A stretch of 28,845 nucleotides of DNA. It comes from a virus. The stretch covers positions 1 through 28,845 of IMG/VR virus record IMGVR_UViG_3300017786_001684; one strand, written 5' to 3'. The number at the start of each line of letters is the position of its first letter. Position 1 is the stretch's first letter. The notes below the pieces were generated by a model. It worked only from the letters and a program-made list of their open reading frames with translations. It searched no databases and was not told the origin of the DNA. A program made the position numbers and the translations under genes. Positions 14,121-23,922 of the stretch are shown in pieces.

Positions 14121-15552
14121 TAGAGAAGACCAAGAGTATTCAAGTCAGGCTCCCGCCCCCTATATAGGGCAGTTTTTACAAGGGGATATATTTCCTTTTG
14201 CACAACAGTTTTTAAGACAACAATTTCAAAATTATGGACAAGCCGATTCTAGTCCGTATACATATACAGGACAAAGAGTAGCTGATTTTGACCCTAGAGA
14301 ACAATACGGTATGGAACTTGCTGACCAAGCGATTGGTAGTTATAGACCATATTTAGGTAGACAAGCAGGTTTATTAGATGAAGCAAGTCAAAGTATTAGA
14401 CAAGGACAAGGAACAGGTTCTAGAACTACTGATGAAGCTCTCGCACAAACTAGAGGAGCTACACCAGATTTTAGAGGAGCTAGAGCAGGTATAGCAAGTT
14501 CAGTATCTGAACTCGGTGGAGCTGTTCCTGATTATAGTGGAGCACGTAGCGGTTTAAGTAGAGCAGAACTTAGTGGTTATGGTTCTACTGCTGGTTTTGA
14601 CCCACGAGGTATAGGAAGTTTTTATAATCCGTTTGAAGACCAAGTAGTTGAACAAACTTTAAGAGATGTTAGAGAAGGATTAGCTAAAGGAGATATGGGA
14701 CTAAGAGACGAAGCAGTTAGTGCAGGAGCTTTTGGTGGTTCTAGGTCAAGAATGAGACGTGATGAATTAGCAGAAAATGTAGCACGAGGAGCAGCAGAAC
14801 AAGTAGGAGCTATTCGTAGCGGTGGTTATCAAGATGCAGCTAATAGAGCACAACAAGCATTTGAAGCACAACAACAAAGACAAGCAGGTTTAGCAGGATT
14901 ACAATCTCAAATAGCAGGTCAACGAGGAGGTTTCGCAGGACAAGAAGCCCAAGCAGCATTAGGTAGAGCAGGACAATTAGGAGAACTAGCAGGACGAGAA
15001 GGTACTTTTGCAAGTCAAGAAGCACAAGCAGCATTAGGTAGAGGTAGTCAATTAGGTCAATTAGGTCAACAACAGTTTGGTATGGGATTACAAGGGGGTC
15101 AAGGTTTATCAAGTTTCGGTAATCAATATGGTCAAATGGCACAAGTATTACCACAACTACAACAAGCAGATATTTCGTCAATGATGGGTATGGGTGGTTT
15201 AGGTAGAGGTAGACAACAATCTTTAATGGATTTAAATTACCAAAACTTTACAGGTCAATACAACTTACCTATGCAAACTTTACAAAACGTTGGAGCACTT
15301 ACAGCTTCTTTAGGACCTATGGCGGGGGGTTATGGTTATGCAGGTGGTGCACCTACTTATAATACTAACTATACTCCGTCAGGAACAATGGGTACAGGGT
15401 TAATGGGAACTACTGTAGCTAGTAATAATTTTAATCCAAACATGATATCTGGCGGATATAATCCTAATACTAATTATAACACGGGTATAGGTGGATTAAC
15501 TGGTGGCGGTGGTGGTGGTTTTAATTTTCCTAACAACTTCCGAATAGCATAA
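14113..15552 (+). CDS. Large Gly/Gln-rich virion protein, 479 residues
   Basis: The N-terminal ~90 residues (PAPYIGQFLQGDIFPFAQQF onward) and the central part (NPFEDQVVEQTLRDVREGLA, then DEAVSAGAFGGSRSRMRRDE) match a protein type found in marine and soil podovirus-like phages near internal virion proteins. The middle is a long, Gln/Ala-rich helix with a 25-residue repeat. The last ~100 residues are Gly/Asn/Thr-rich and probably disordered. It is most likely an internal or tail-associated virion protein. No enzymatic motif was seen. Ends in a TAATG overlap. Confidence 0.72.
   Translation: MASREDQEYSSQAPAPYIGQFLQGDIFPFAQQFLRQQFQNYGQADSSPYTYTGQRVADFDPREQYGMELADQAIGSYRPYLGRQAGLLDEASQSIRQGQGTGSRTTDEALAQTRGATPDFRGARAGIASSVSELGGAVPDYSGARSGLSRAELSGYGSTAGFDPRGIGSFYNPFEDQVVEQTLRDVREGLAKGDMGLRDEAVSAGAFGGSRSRMRRDELAENVARGAAEQVGAIRSGGYQDAANRAQQAFEAQQQRQAGLAGLQSQIAGQRGGFAGQEAQAALGRAGQLGELAGREGTFASQEAQAALGRGSQLGQLGQQQFGMGLQGGQGLSSFGNQYGQMAQVLPQLQQADISSMMGMGGLGRGRQQSLMDLNYQNFTGQYNLPMQTLQNVGALTASLGPMAGGYGYAGGAPTYNTNYTPSGTMGTGLMGTTVASNNFNPNMISGGYNPNTNYNTGIGGLTGGGGGGFNFPNNFRIA
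14932..15081 (+). repeat. Two 75-bp (25-residue) tandem coding repeats
   Basis: The two units start at 14932 and 15007. Both read FA[GS]QEAQAALGR and then a Gln/Leu/Gly-rich second half. The first ~13 residues are nearly identical and the rest diverges, so a duplication with later drift is likely. It sits in the predicted long-helix part of the virion protein. Confidence 0.7.
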
Positions 15553-17210
15553 TGGCTAAATTTACTCCATTTCCAACATTCGGCGGTAAAGACGGAATCG
15601 CTGGAATTACTCCTGTTAAATTATCACCTACCCCTATGAGGTTTCCTACGGCACGAGGACCTGTTAGACGTGCTCCAGAACCAACAACCGAAGAAAAACT
15701 AGCTCCTTTTCTTCCGTTAGTAACAGAAGGTATTAGAGGTTTAATTAGCGATAAACCTGAAGTTCTTTCAGATACAGATTATTTAACAAGTATTGGAGCT
15801 GACCCAGAAGACCCTACGTTTAAAGAACAAACTAGGTTAGACGCTTATAAATTATATGGACCTCCTAAAGAGAAAAACCGTTTCGGTTTAGACGAAATAT
15901 TAAATATAGGTGTCGCTAGCCAAATGGGTAGAGGAGCAACTAACTATGGTAAAACTTATTTTAATTTAAGAAACGCTGAAGAAACAGACAGATTAAATAC
16001 AGAAAAATTAAGAGCTGAGTATATAAAAAGTCAAAAACCTACTAAATACAATACTGTAAATTTATTAAGTAAATCTGACCATTCTGCAGGTGTTAAAGGA
16101 GTTTATCAAGGGCGTGAAAATGAAGATACAGGTGAATTAGAACTTCAACTTAAAAACGAAGATGGAAGTTTTAGTTACGAAATAGCAGGTCCTAATTTTA
16201 TAAAACAAACAGGAACAGGGAATATTGATTTACCTGAAAATACTAATATTAAATTAGTCGACGATATTCTAGACCCTATTTTTGAAAAAGAAGAAGCGAT
16301 AACTAATTTAGTACAACAAGGTAGTAATACTATACGTACTTTGGAAGGTGTTATAGAAAGCGGAGATATAACTCCAAATACTATTACGTCAGCGTTATTC
16401 GGAATTGGTAACCAAGCTAGACTAGAATTAGATAACTTACGAAAAATGGGAGCTATTGGTTCGGGAGAACGATTATTCGCTACTGAAAAAGATGTCGAAA
16501 ACGGAGTAGCAGGTGGAAATAAAAACTCTCCAGAAAGAGCAGGCACAGGTCAATTAGCAGAACAATTATATTTAGCATTACAATCAGGAGATACTGATAG
16601 AATAAATAGTGCAACGTTAGCTTTTGAAGAAAGTTTTTTACAAGATAAATTAAATAATGCGAATGGACTTACTATTAGACAATTGTTAGGTGATGTTGTT
16701 TATGACGATGTTACTTTAAGGTCGCAAATGTTATCTTTAGCTTATACAGCAGCAGCCGTAAATGGTCAAACAGGTAGAACATTATCCGATAAAGATTTAG
16801 CTTACCATTTACAAATAGTTGGTTTAAACCAAACATCAGACCCAGAAATTTTAATAAAAAATCTTCAACGATTTATAGGTGATGCCGTAAATAAAGTAGA
16901 TAGCGAAGCTCAATTAGCTTTGCAACAAAACTGGTTTAGGTTCGATTTAAATGATAAATATACACAATCAGCTATAAAACAATATTATAGACCCCCTGAA
17001 AGTCCTACCCCTTTAAACGACCCTTTAAATCCATATAATTTTTTATATCCTAGTGAATTTAATCAATACACATTTAGACCTTTAGGTGAAAGATATACCG
17101 ATATAGGTTTTGAGCAATTTACAGGTGTTAATAATACTCAATCTTCAAGTATTCCAGTACCTAATGATATAGAAAATATGATATTAGAAGAAATGAAAAA
17201 TATTAAATAA
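15552..17210 (+). CDS. Probable internal virion protein, 552 residues
   Basis: N-terminus is Pro-rich (KFTPFPTFGGKDGIAGITPV and PTARGPVRRAPEP). The rest is mostly helical and soluble, with no signal peptide or clear membrane segment. Residues ~405-425 carry TGRTLSDKDLAYHLQIVG, a motif I associate with marine phage virion proteins; a related GRxxSDxDL motif occurs three times in the 262-residue protein encoded at 21585. Position between two large late genes and 1-base overlaps on both sides suggest a tail or ejection component. I cannot name a specific homologue. Confidence 0.7.
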   Translation: MAKFTPFPTFGGKDGIAGITPVKLSPTPMRFPTARGPVRRAPEPTTEEKLAPFLPLVTEGIRGLISDKPEVLSDTDYLTSIGADPEDPTFKEQTRLDAYKLYGPPKEKNRFGLDEILNIGVASQMGRGATNYGKTYFNLRNAEETDRLNTEKLRAEYIKSQKPTKYNTVNLLSKSDHSAGVKGVYQGRENEDTGELELQLKNEDGSFSYEIAGPNFIKQTGTGNIDLPENTNIKLVDDILDPIFEKEEAITNLVQQGSNTIRTLEGVIESGDITPNTITSALFGIGNQARLELDNLRKMGAIGSGERLFATEKDVENGVAGGNKNSPERAGTGQLAEQLYLALQSGDTDRINSATLAFEESFLQDKLNNANGLTIRQLLGDVVYDDVTLRSQMLSLAYTAAAVNGQTGRTLSDKDLAYHLQIVGLNQTSDPEILIKNLQRFIGDAVNKVDSEAQLALQQNWFRFDLNDKYTQSAIKQYYRPPESPTPLNDPLNPYNFLYPSEFNQYTFRPLGERYTDIGFEQFTGVNNTQSSSIPVPNDIENMILEEMKNIK

Positions 17211-20200
17211 TGGCTACTTCTCAAATACTTTCATCAATAGACCAGAATATAGATACTTTATATAATAAACCTTTATCTAATAACCCAAATATAACTTATG
17301 GTAATGTTTTATCTCCAGAACAAACTAAATTATATTTAATAGGTAATTCAGGAGCGATACAAAAATCTTTACTTGATTCGGGTGAATTAACTTTAGAACA
17401 ACTTGACCAACTAAATCAAGAAATAATGCCTAATTTACAAAAACGAGTGAACTCTTATGATTTATCACCTATTCCGTATACTTTAGAAGACAGGTTTCCT
17501 GAAAAAGCAGCAGAAATTAATAGAATAGAAGAAGAAAAAAGTTCTCGTGAAGGACAACAAAGAAGAATAGACGCAGGGGTACGTGGTAATTTTCCTGCTG
17601 ATTTTACTCCTGGAACTATAGAACCTTTTGTTAGACCTAGATTTGACGAAGCACAAGAAATAGCAGGCTACGGTTTAGACCCAGACAATCCTTATGATTT
17701 TGGAGGAAATAGTCAAACTAAACGTCAGTTTTTCATAGATGATGCTTTAGGTCCTAGGAGAAAATCTAAAGAACAAATGCAATATTTATTAGATAGATAT
17801 GATATGAAAGGTGATTTATCTTTTATAGACCCTAAAAAACCGCAATTAGGTTTTAGATTTAAACCTGAAGGTAGCGAAACTTACCAAGTTTTAAATAGTC
17901 CTTATATAGAAGGGACTGATGTTATGCGACAATTAGTATCCGAAGGACCTGCTTTAATAGGTGATATTGCTGCTACTACATGGGCGGCTACAACAAATCC
18001 ATTAGGTGGTAAATATCAAATACCTAAAACTATTTTAGGTACTGTAGGAAGAATAGGTGGTTTATCCGCAGCAGCGACAACAGGAACACTGGCGGGAGAA
18101 TGGACTCGTTTAGGTGTGGGGTTAGCAAGAGGAGCTCATGATATGAGTATAACAGAAATGATGAACGAATCTCAACTTCCTGCTTTAATTGCTTTTGGGG
18201 GTACTGCCGCTGTTTCTTCAGCACAAAAAGTATTACCCGCTATTTACGAAAGTATTGTAGGTAAAAGAATACCCCCCGAGTTTTATGAATATTTAGCTAA
18301 ATTAAACGCAAAATACATACAAGAAGAAAAAGGAGTACCAGCGTCGTCTGGTTTTAAATTTAATCAAAAACAATTAACTGTAAAAGAAATAAACGAACAA
18401 ATAGATGAACTCGGTGATTTTATAGGTCAACGTTTAGGTAGTTATGAACCAACAGGTGCGGGGCTTTCAGCAGCTGATGATGATTTAGCAAAACTTTCAG
18501 CTGATTTTGAATATATATTTTTAGAAAATGCTTTAAATCCAAAGTATAAAGAAGCTTATGCAGGAATTAAATCAGGTAATCAAGATTTAATAAAAAGATT
18601 AACAGAAAACATTTCTTCTAAACGATTTAAAAACGCTAGTGTTGAAATAGACGAAGCGGTAATGGGTAGAGTCGAACAAAAAATAGCTTCTTTTACAGAC
18701 GCTCAAAATACAATAATAAATAAATTAAGAGACCCTAAATATTTTGACCAAAACATAGATGATGTTTTATTCGGCACTACTCCTAAAAGAGGGTCTAGTG
18801 CTACTTTTCCTAAAGAAACAACTAATTTAAAAGACGCACAAATAAGTTATTTAAGTAGATATACTGACGAATTTAATGCGGTATTAAATAACCCTAAATA
18901 CAGTGATTTAAAAGTAGGTTCTACAAAAGATTTACAAAAGAACGTGGGTAGATATTTTAATACTACAAAAACAAAAAAGAATGTTGAAGAATTTATTGGT
19001 AGTATGGATGACCCAGATATTAAAAAAGTTTTTGGAAACGTTATTGGTAAAAACCGAGAAACTTTAATGAGGTTGATGGGTAAAGATAAAGCAGGTAAAT
19101 TTTCTAGAGCTAATTTAACTTTAGACGAAATATTTCAATTAAGAACTGCTATGAATCAAATAAGAGCAACACATCCTGTGTCTGGAATACAAAAATTAGC
19201 GGGAGAAATAGAAGAATCATTGGGGTTAGCTTTAGATAAAGGTATACAAGACCATATTTGGGTTAATAAATTAGGTAATAAAACAGCTCGTACTAAATAT
19301 AACAAAAAACAAGTATCAGAAATAGAAAAATATCAAATAGATAATGATTATGGTATCGATATAGCTAATTCGTATAAAACCATGACTAATGCTTATAGCG
19401 ATACACGAAATGTTTTATTAACAACTTTATTAAAACAAGGTAATCCTGATAAATTAGCTTCTACTGTATTGAATCAAGGTCCTACTAATGTAACTTCTTT
19501 TATGAGAGTATTACAAGAAGCAGGGGACGACGGAGCAATGCAAATAAGAAAAGCAATGGCAAAACATATAGATGATAAAATTTTAGATGAAGGTGCTCCT
19601 GCTTTAACTAATGTTAAAAACTATAAAACGTTCGTTAAAGAAAACCAAGATGTATTAAAAGCTGTTTTTGGTGATGATTTTAAAACAATGTTTAATCCTG
19701 CTGGTTTTAATAGAGTAGTTAATAAAATAAATAAATACGATGAAAAAATACTCATGTTAAAAGCTGTTTATCCTGATGCATCTAATACAGCTCCCGTTTT
19801 TGATATTGTTGACGATATTATAAGAAGTAGTAAAGGTGAATTAGAAACAGGTAGAACAGCAGCCAAAATTAGGTTTTTAATGGATACGGTTGGAGATGAT
19901 GTAATATTACAAGAACAAATACAAGCAATAACAAAAAGATTTATAACAAGAGATATGTTAGATTTAGCTAAAGGTGGTGATGGTTTATGGAAAGTAAATC
20001 CTGAAAAGTTAAATAAAATTTTAAATGAAGGTCCTGGACCTGTTGGTTTAACTGGTCAAACTTTTGAAGAAATATATGTACCTTTATTAGGTGGGAATAA
20101 AGCAGCAGAACGATATACTAAAAATTTAAGATTATTAAATAATATAATAATGAGAGAAGCAGGCGTAGGTGCTTCAGAAGGAGCAAAAACAGCAGTAAAA

Positions 20201-20560
20201 GAAAGCACCCAAGCTTTTCCAGGAGCAACGTTTTTATTTAGAATGCTTATACCTCCACTAACACAAAGAGGACGTAGAGCAACCGCTATAAATAGAGCTT
20301 TAAATGCTAGAGCGGGTGATTTTATGGCTGAATTAGTTGCTAAGCCTAAATTATTAGATGATACTTTAAAATATATGGAAGGCAAAATAGCTTTAAATAG
20401 ATATGTAAATATTTTATCTTCTTATGGTATTGTATCTTTTAATGATATAGGTGAAGAACTTCAATACTATAATACAGAATTAAAAACGAATAAGAAAACA
20501 ACAATAACAGATGAACTTAAAGCTGAACTTACTAAACTGCAAGAAAAACTAGGATATTAA
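17210..20560 (+). CDS. Large virion ejection-type protein, 1116 residues
   Basis: The longest gene in the window. N-terminal ~230 residues are soluble with repeated acidic/Pro-rich segments. Residues ~245-350 form a hydrophobic, Gly/Ala/Thr-rich stretch (IGDIAATTWAATTNPLGG, GRIGGLSAAATTGTLAGEW, PALIAFGGTAAVSSAQKVLP) that could insert into membranes. The remaining ~750 residues are highly helical and charged. This layout, length and position match internal ejection proteins of podoviruses (T7 gp16-like in role), which leave the virion to form the DNA channel across the cell envelope. There is no lytic transglycosylase motif. The role is inferred from layout rather than a named motif. Confidence 0.7.
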   Translation: MATSQILSSIDQNIDTLYNKPLSNNPNITYGNVLSPEQTKLYLIGNSGAIQKSLLDSGELTLEQLDQLNQEIMPNLQKRVNSYDLSPIPYTLEDRFPEKAAEINRIEEEKSSREGQQRRIDAGVRGNFPADFTPGTIEPFVRPRFDEAQEIAGYGLDPDNPYDFGGNSQTKRQFFIDDALGPRRKSKEQMQYLLDRYDMKGDLSFIDPKKPQLGFRFKPEGSETYQVLNSPYIEGTDVMRQLVSEGPALIGDIAATTWAATTNPLGGKYQIPKTILGTVGRIGGLSAAATTGTLAGEWTRLGVGLARGAHDMSITEMMNESQLPALIAFGGTAAVSSAQKVLPAIYESIVGKRIPPEFYEYLAKLNAKYIQEEKGVPASSGFKFNQKQLTVKEINEQIDELGDFIGQRLGSYEPTGAGLSAADDDLAKLSADFEYIFLENALNPKYKEAYAGIKSGNQDLIKRLTENISSKRFKNASVEIDEAVMGRVEQKIASFTDAQNTIINKLRDPKYFDQNIDDVLFGTTPKRGSSATFPKETTNLKDAQISYLSRYTDEFNAVLNNPKYSDLKVGSTKDLQKNVGRYFNTTKTKKNVEEFIGSMDDPDIKKVFGNVIGKNRETLMRLMGKDKAGKFSRANLTLDEIFQLRTAMNQIRATHPVSGIQKLAGEIEESLGLALDKGIQDHIWVNKLGNKTARTKYNKKQVSEIEKYQIDNDYGIDIANSYKTMTNAYSDTRNVLLTTLLKQGNPDKLASTVLNQGPTNVTSFMRVLQEAGDDGAMQIRKAMAKHIDDKILDEGAPALTNVKNYKTFVKENQDVLKAVFGDDFKTMFNPAGFNRVVNKINKYDEKILMLKAVYPDASNTAPVFDIVDDIIRSSKGELETGRTAAKIRFLMDTVGDDVILQEQIQAITKRFITRDMLDLAKGGDGLWKVNPEKLNKILNEGPGPVGLTGQTFEEIYVPLLGGNKAAERYTKNLRLLNNIIMREAGVGASEGAKTAVKESTQAFPGATFLFRMLIPPLTQRGRRATAINRALNARAGDFMAELVAKPKLLDDTLKYMEGKIALNRYVNILSSYGIVSFNDIGEELQYYNTELKTNKKTTITDELKAELTKLQEKLGY

Positions 20561-20562
20561 TA

Positions 20563-21582
20563 ATGGCAAGATTTGATTTTGATAGAGGAATGGGTATTAG
20601 AGGTATAGGAGGAACACGACCTACTTCGTTTGAATATATGCCTCCACAAAGAGACCCTGTCGTAGACGCTATAGTTTCTAGAAGAGACGCTAATGATTCT
20701 ATAAACAGGGCTACTGACCAGTATGAGGCAGATGTTGCTGATTTTAAAAACACAGCTGCTACAGAAAAAGAAGAAGGATTAGTTTCTTTACTTCCACCAG
20801 AACCTACTATAGACAGATTTGTTCCGCCTATGATAAACGAAAACAGAACTCCTTTTATACCGCCACGTAATATACAAGATATAGATGAAAGAAGGTTTAG
20901 AGATTTTATCGGACAACCACCGCAAGTACCCCCTGTTGATAATTTTGATGATAATCCTTTTAAAGATATTTTTATACCACCTAATATACCGCCGTTTGAA
21001 TTCCCAATAGATAGACCTCCGTTTGAACCACCAATAGATAGACCTCCATTTATACCTCCGTTTGAACCACCAATAGATGATAATAGAAGACGAAGACCTC
21101 CTAGAGACGATGACTTTATAGACGGACCTCCGTATGTACCGCCAATAGATGGACCGCCTGACGGACCTCCGTATGCACCGCCTATAGATGGACCGCCTGA
21201 TGAAATACCAATTATACCACCGCCGCCGCCACCACCACCTTCATCATCTAGTGGACCTATAAATCCGTATACAGGTAAGCCGATAAGTAATGCGTATACA
21301 CCGTATTCAACAGATAGTGGAGCAACACCTTTAACTAGAACAATAAGTCCTAGAAACTTTGGGAGAGCTCCTGGGATGTTTACTGTTGGAGGAAATAAAG
21401 AAATTACAAAACCACCACCAAGAGACATTCCAATTAAACCACCACAAGTTCCACCCCCTATATATAAATTAAATGCAGGCGGAGGAATAAACAATAACGG
21501 CATCATGAGGTTGCCGCAAAGCCAACAAGGTGATACAATGACAACACAGATGTTTCAACGAGCATTTAGACCAAGGAGATAA
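20563..21582 (+). CDS. Proline-rich virion-associated protein, 339 residues
   Basis: N-terminal ~140 residues mix charged helices and short Pro segments. Residues ~139-230 are a dense Pro/Asp/Ile tract with repeats such as PPFEPPIDR and DGPPYVPPIDGPP, ending in a run of nine Pro and Ser residues. The C-terminal ~100 residues are Pro/Gly-rich with a basic end (QMFQRAFRPRR). Such tracts form extended, stiff polyproline II rods, fitting a linker or tail-internal rod. Function unknown. AAGGAG at 21573-21578 inside its end serves the next gene. Confidence 0.72.
   Translation: MARFDFDRGMGIRGIGGTRPTSFEYMPPQRDPVVDAIVSRRDANDSINRATDQYEADVADFKNTAATEKEEGLVSLLPPEPTIDRFVPPMINENRTPFIPPRNIQDIDERRFRDFIGQPPQVPPVDNFDDNPFKDIFIPPNIPPFEFPIDRPPFEPPIDRPPFIPPFEPPIDDNRRRRPPRDDDFIDGPPYVPPIDGPPDGPPYAPPIDGPPDEIPIIPPPPPPPPSSSSGPINPYTGKPISNAYTPYSTDSGATPLTRTISPRNFGRAPGMFTVGGNKEITKPPPRDIPIKPPQVPPPIYKLNAGGGINNNGIMRLPQSQQGDTMTTQMFQRAFRPRR
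21121..21198 (+). repeat. Two 39-bp tandem repeats encoding DGPPYxPPIDGPP
   Basis: Unit one is 21121-21159, unit two 21160-21198, with only two base differences. They encode 13-residue units DGPPYVPPIDGPP and DGPPYAPPIDGPP. Upstream at 21007-21078 a looser PPFEPPIDR repeat occurs twice. The near identity points to a recent duplication and a tract that can vary in length. Confidence 0.82.
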
Positions 21583-21584
21583 CT

Positions 21585-22373
21585 ATGGACCCTAACGAAA
21601 AATTAACAGGTATTGCGAGTTTACCGCAAAACGGACCACAAGGAATGCCTATGGGTGGTGTAATGCCTTCTATGCCACAACAAGGAATGTCTGGACCTCC
21701 TCCTATGCCTATGGGTGGTGAAGAACCTCCTAGGGACCCTATGATGGGCGGTGAAGAACCTCCTATGAATGTAGAACAAGATGCTATGATGTTAGCTGAA
21801 GCTGTTGTAGGTAGAACGCAAGGAGACGTACAATCTGCTATAGATGTTTTAGATACAGCTAAAGCTATGTTAATGTCTAGCGGTAGTCAAGAACCACAGA
21901 TGATGATGGACGGTGGACCTATGTATGCTAAAATGGGTAAACCTTTATATGCTGAAAGTGGTAGAGCAATTTCTAATTCTGATTCTGACACATTAAGACA
22001 AATGATTATGGACGATTTAGCTCAGATGGCAGCAGCAGCTAATACTGAACTGGGTAGAGCGGTATCTGATAAAGATTTAGAGTTTTACAAAACCCTTTTA
22101 AATCAAGGACAAGAAGGTAGAAGTTTGTCTGACGTAGACCTTAAAATGATACCGAGTTTGTTTCAAAAAATGACAGGTGAAAATATACCTGCTTCATTTT
22201 ATGAAAATATGCCTCCTTTAATGAGAGAAGGCGGTGGTGAACTAAATCCTGGATTACAAGCGTTACAAAAAGAAAGACCAGACGTTGTTAAAAAAATATT
22301 AGGTAAAGCTGATGGCGGTACTTTGATGTCTGGAAACGCTATGGCTGAATTAGATAGATATAGATTCGGTTAA
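21585..22373 (+). CDS. Virion-associated Met/Gly-rich protein with GRxxSDxD repeats
   Basis: 262 residues. The N-terminal ~65 residues are Met/Pro/Gly-rich (MPMGGVMPSMPQQGMSGPPP, then PMGGEEPPRDPMMGGEEPP). The middle holds three copies of a GR[AS][ILV]S[DN]xD motif at 21960, 22053 and 22116, resembling the GRTLSDKDL of the 552-residue protein. The C-terminus has LGKADGGTLMSGNAMAELDR, with the same KADGG as the 327-residue protein. Shared motifs suggest the late proteins interact through a common short module. Its TAA overlaps the stop of the minus-strand helicase, both within TTAA. Confidence 0.7.
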   Translation: MDPNEKLTGIASLPQNGPQGMPMGGVMPSMPQQGMSGPPPMPMGGEEPPRDPMMGGEEPPMNVEQDAMMLAEAVVGRTQGDVQSAIDVLDTAKAMLMSSGSQEPQMMMDGGPMYAKMGKPLYAESGRAISNSDSDTLRQMIMDDLAQMAAAANTELGRAVSDKDLEFYKTLLNQGQEGRSLSDVDLKMIPSLFQKMTGENIPASFYENMPPLMREGGGELNPGLQALQKERPDVVKKILGKADGGTLMSGNAMAELDRYRFG

Positions 22374-23812
22374 GAAATCCAGTCTTTCCATTTTTCATCA
22401 CCTAATACTTCTTGTGCTAGGTCTAGTTTATTTCTAAGAGCTTTTACAATCTTTTCGTCTACAGTGCCTTTAGCAACTAAATCAATATAAGTTACTTTAT
22501 TAGTTTGACCTATACGATGAGCACGGTCTTCAGATTGTAATCTTTTTTCTAAATCATAATTATTACTGTAGTAAATTACGTTACTTGCTTCAGTAAGAGT
22601 AATACCATAACCACCTGTTTGAGTATTACTAACTAAATATTGTAGTTGTGAATTAGGGTCTTGAAACCTACGTATAATTTCTTGACGTTCTTCGTCAGGT
22701 GTTTCACCGTAATAAGTAGCTACGCTTTCTGTTCCTGTTGTTTCTTGTAATGTTTTTAATATTCTTTTTATATCGTATTGATAGTTAGCCCATATAATAG
22801 TTTTACCTTGTACTTCTTGTAATATATTCATTAGTTCATCTAAACGATTACTTTGAACTTCTACTTCTTCTCCGTTATCGTGTTTAACGAAACCACATAT
22901 AACTTGATGTAATCTTAATATTTGAGTTAAAACAGAAGTTACACTTACTATTTCGTGTGAATCTAATTCAGCAATAGCATAATCTTTAAGTTGTTTATAA
23001 ACTTTCTTTTGTTCAGTTGTAAGTTCTACTTCTCTACGTTGATATATTTTATCTGGTAAATCTAAACATTCTTTCTTTAGCACTCTATAAGAGAACTCAT
23101 TTACATTTTTACTTAACTCATCTAAGTTTTGATAACCTACGACTTGTCTAAAAGACCTTGCTCCCATTTTACGGTTTATTAATTGTGCGTATCTGTTTTG
23201 AAAAGAATAATAAGATGTATAACCTAATAGTTGTGTTGATAAAAAACTGCTTTGACTATATAAATCTAAAGGTGATTGAGTAACAGGAAATCCTGTAAGT
23301 ATTCTTCTGTATTTAGTATTGATAGCTAGTTTCAATAAATTTTTAGTTCTTTGTGCTTTAGGATTTTTAATAGTTGTTGATTCATCTACAGCTATTAGGG
23401 GTAAATGTCCTAGTATAAATCTTTCAACAAAACTTACTCCTTTCTTAGTGCTAAAAGCTTCTACGTTAATAACTAATATTTTTAAATCATTATTAGGAAC
23501 AAATAAATTAGTTAATTCTTCTTTTTGTTTTTTAGTTGGTGCAGGATTCCACACAGCTATTTGTGTTTGTACGTGGTCTGGCATATGAGTAGGTATTTCT
23601 TTTTCTGACCAGTTTCTGTAAACTCCTTTAGGTGCGACGATAATAGCAGCATTTATCCCGCCTTTATCGTAAAGCATAGCAATATTATCAATAAGAACTT
23701 TAGATTTACCTGTTCCCATTTCCATAAAATAAGCGTATTCTTTTTTATTCCACGACCTTTTTAACGCTTCTAATTGATGCTCATACGGCTTCGTTTTAAA
23801 TTTATACTGCAT
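22370..23812 (-). CDS. SF2 helicase, SNF2/DEAD-like ATPase
   Basis: 480 residues, the only clear gene on the minus strand. Motifs in order: Q13 in YEHQLEAL, Walker A MGTGKSK (residues 32-38), VAPKGVYRNW (motif Ia), Walker B VDEST (142-146) in place of DEAH, TGFPVTQSPLDLYSQ (motif III), TIIWANYQYDI (motif IV), TQTGGYGITLTEA (motif V) and QSEDRAHRIGQ (motif VI). Motif VI with RxHRxGQ points to the SNF2 subgroup, like other phage helicases. It should unwind or remodel DNA during replication or repair. It converges on the late genes and likely starts from the 23813-24128 control region, whose minus-strand TATAAT lies at 23840-23845. Confidence 0.92.
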   Translation of the reverse strand: MQYKFKTKPYEHQLEALKRSWNKKEYAYFMEMGTGKSKVLIDNIAMLYDKGGINAAIIVAPKGVYRNWSEKEIPTHMPDHVQTQIAVWNPAPTKKQKEELTNLFVPNNDLKILVINVEAFSTKKGVSFVERFILGHLPLIAVDESTTIKNPKAQRTKNLLKLAINTKYRRILTGFPVTQSPLDLYSQSSFLSTQLLGYTSYYSFQNRYAQLINRKMGARSFRQVVGYQNLDELSKNVNEFSYRVLKKECLDLPDKIYQRREVELTTEQKKVYKQLKDYAIAELDSHEIVSVTSVLTQILRLHQVICGFVKHDNGEEVEVQSNRLDELMNILQEVQGKTIIWANYQYDIKRILKTLQETTGTESVATYYGETPDEERQEIIRRFQDPNSQLQYLVSNTQTGGYGITLTEASNVIYYSNNYDLEKRLQSEDRAHRIGQTNKVTYIDLVAKGTVDEKIVKALRNKLDLAQEVLGDEKWKDWIS

Positions 23813-23922
23813 GTAATACCTTTCTAATTTCTAGTTGAGATTATATATTACAAACTATATGATTTATAGCCCAAGTAAAAACTTTCTCTGTGCCCTCTAA
23901 TAGAATTAGTATGTTTTTAATA

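Noticed and set aside
14840-15181. Minus-strand open frame rich in Leu and Val
   Set aside because: Shadow of the Gln-rich repeat part of the 479-residue protein (CAA reads as TTG); no ribosome binding site or gene-like context.
20532-21506. Minus-strand open frame of 324 codons rich in Gly and Ser
   Set aside because: It is the complement of the proline-rich gene; Pro codons (CCN) read as Gly (GGN) on the other strand, which explains the long frame and its composition.
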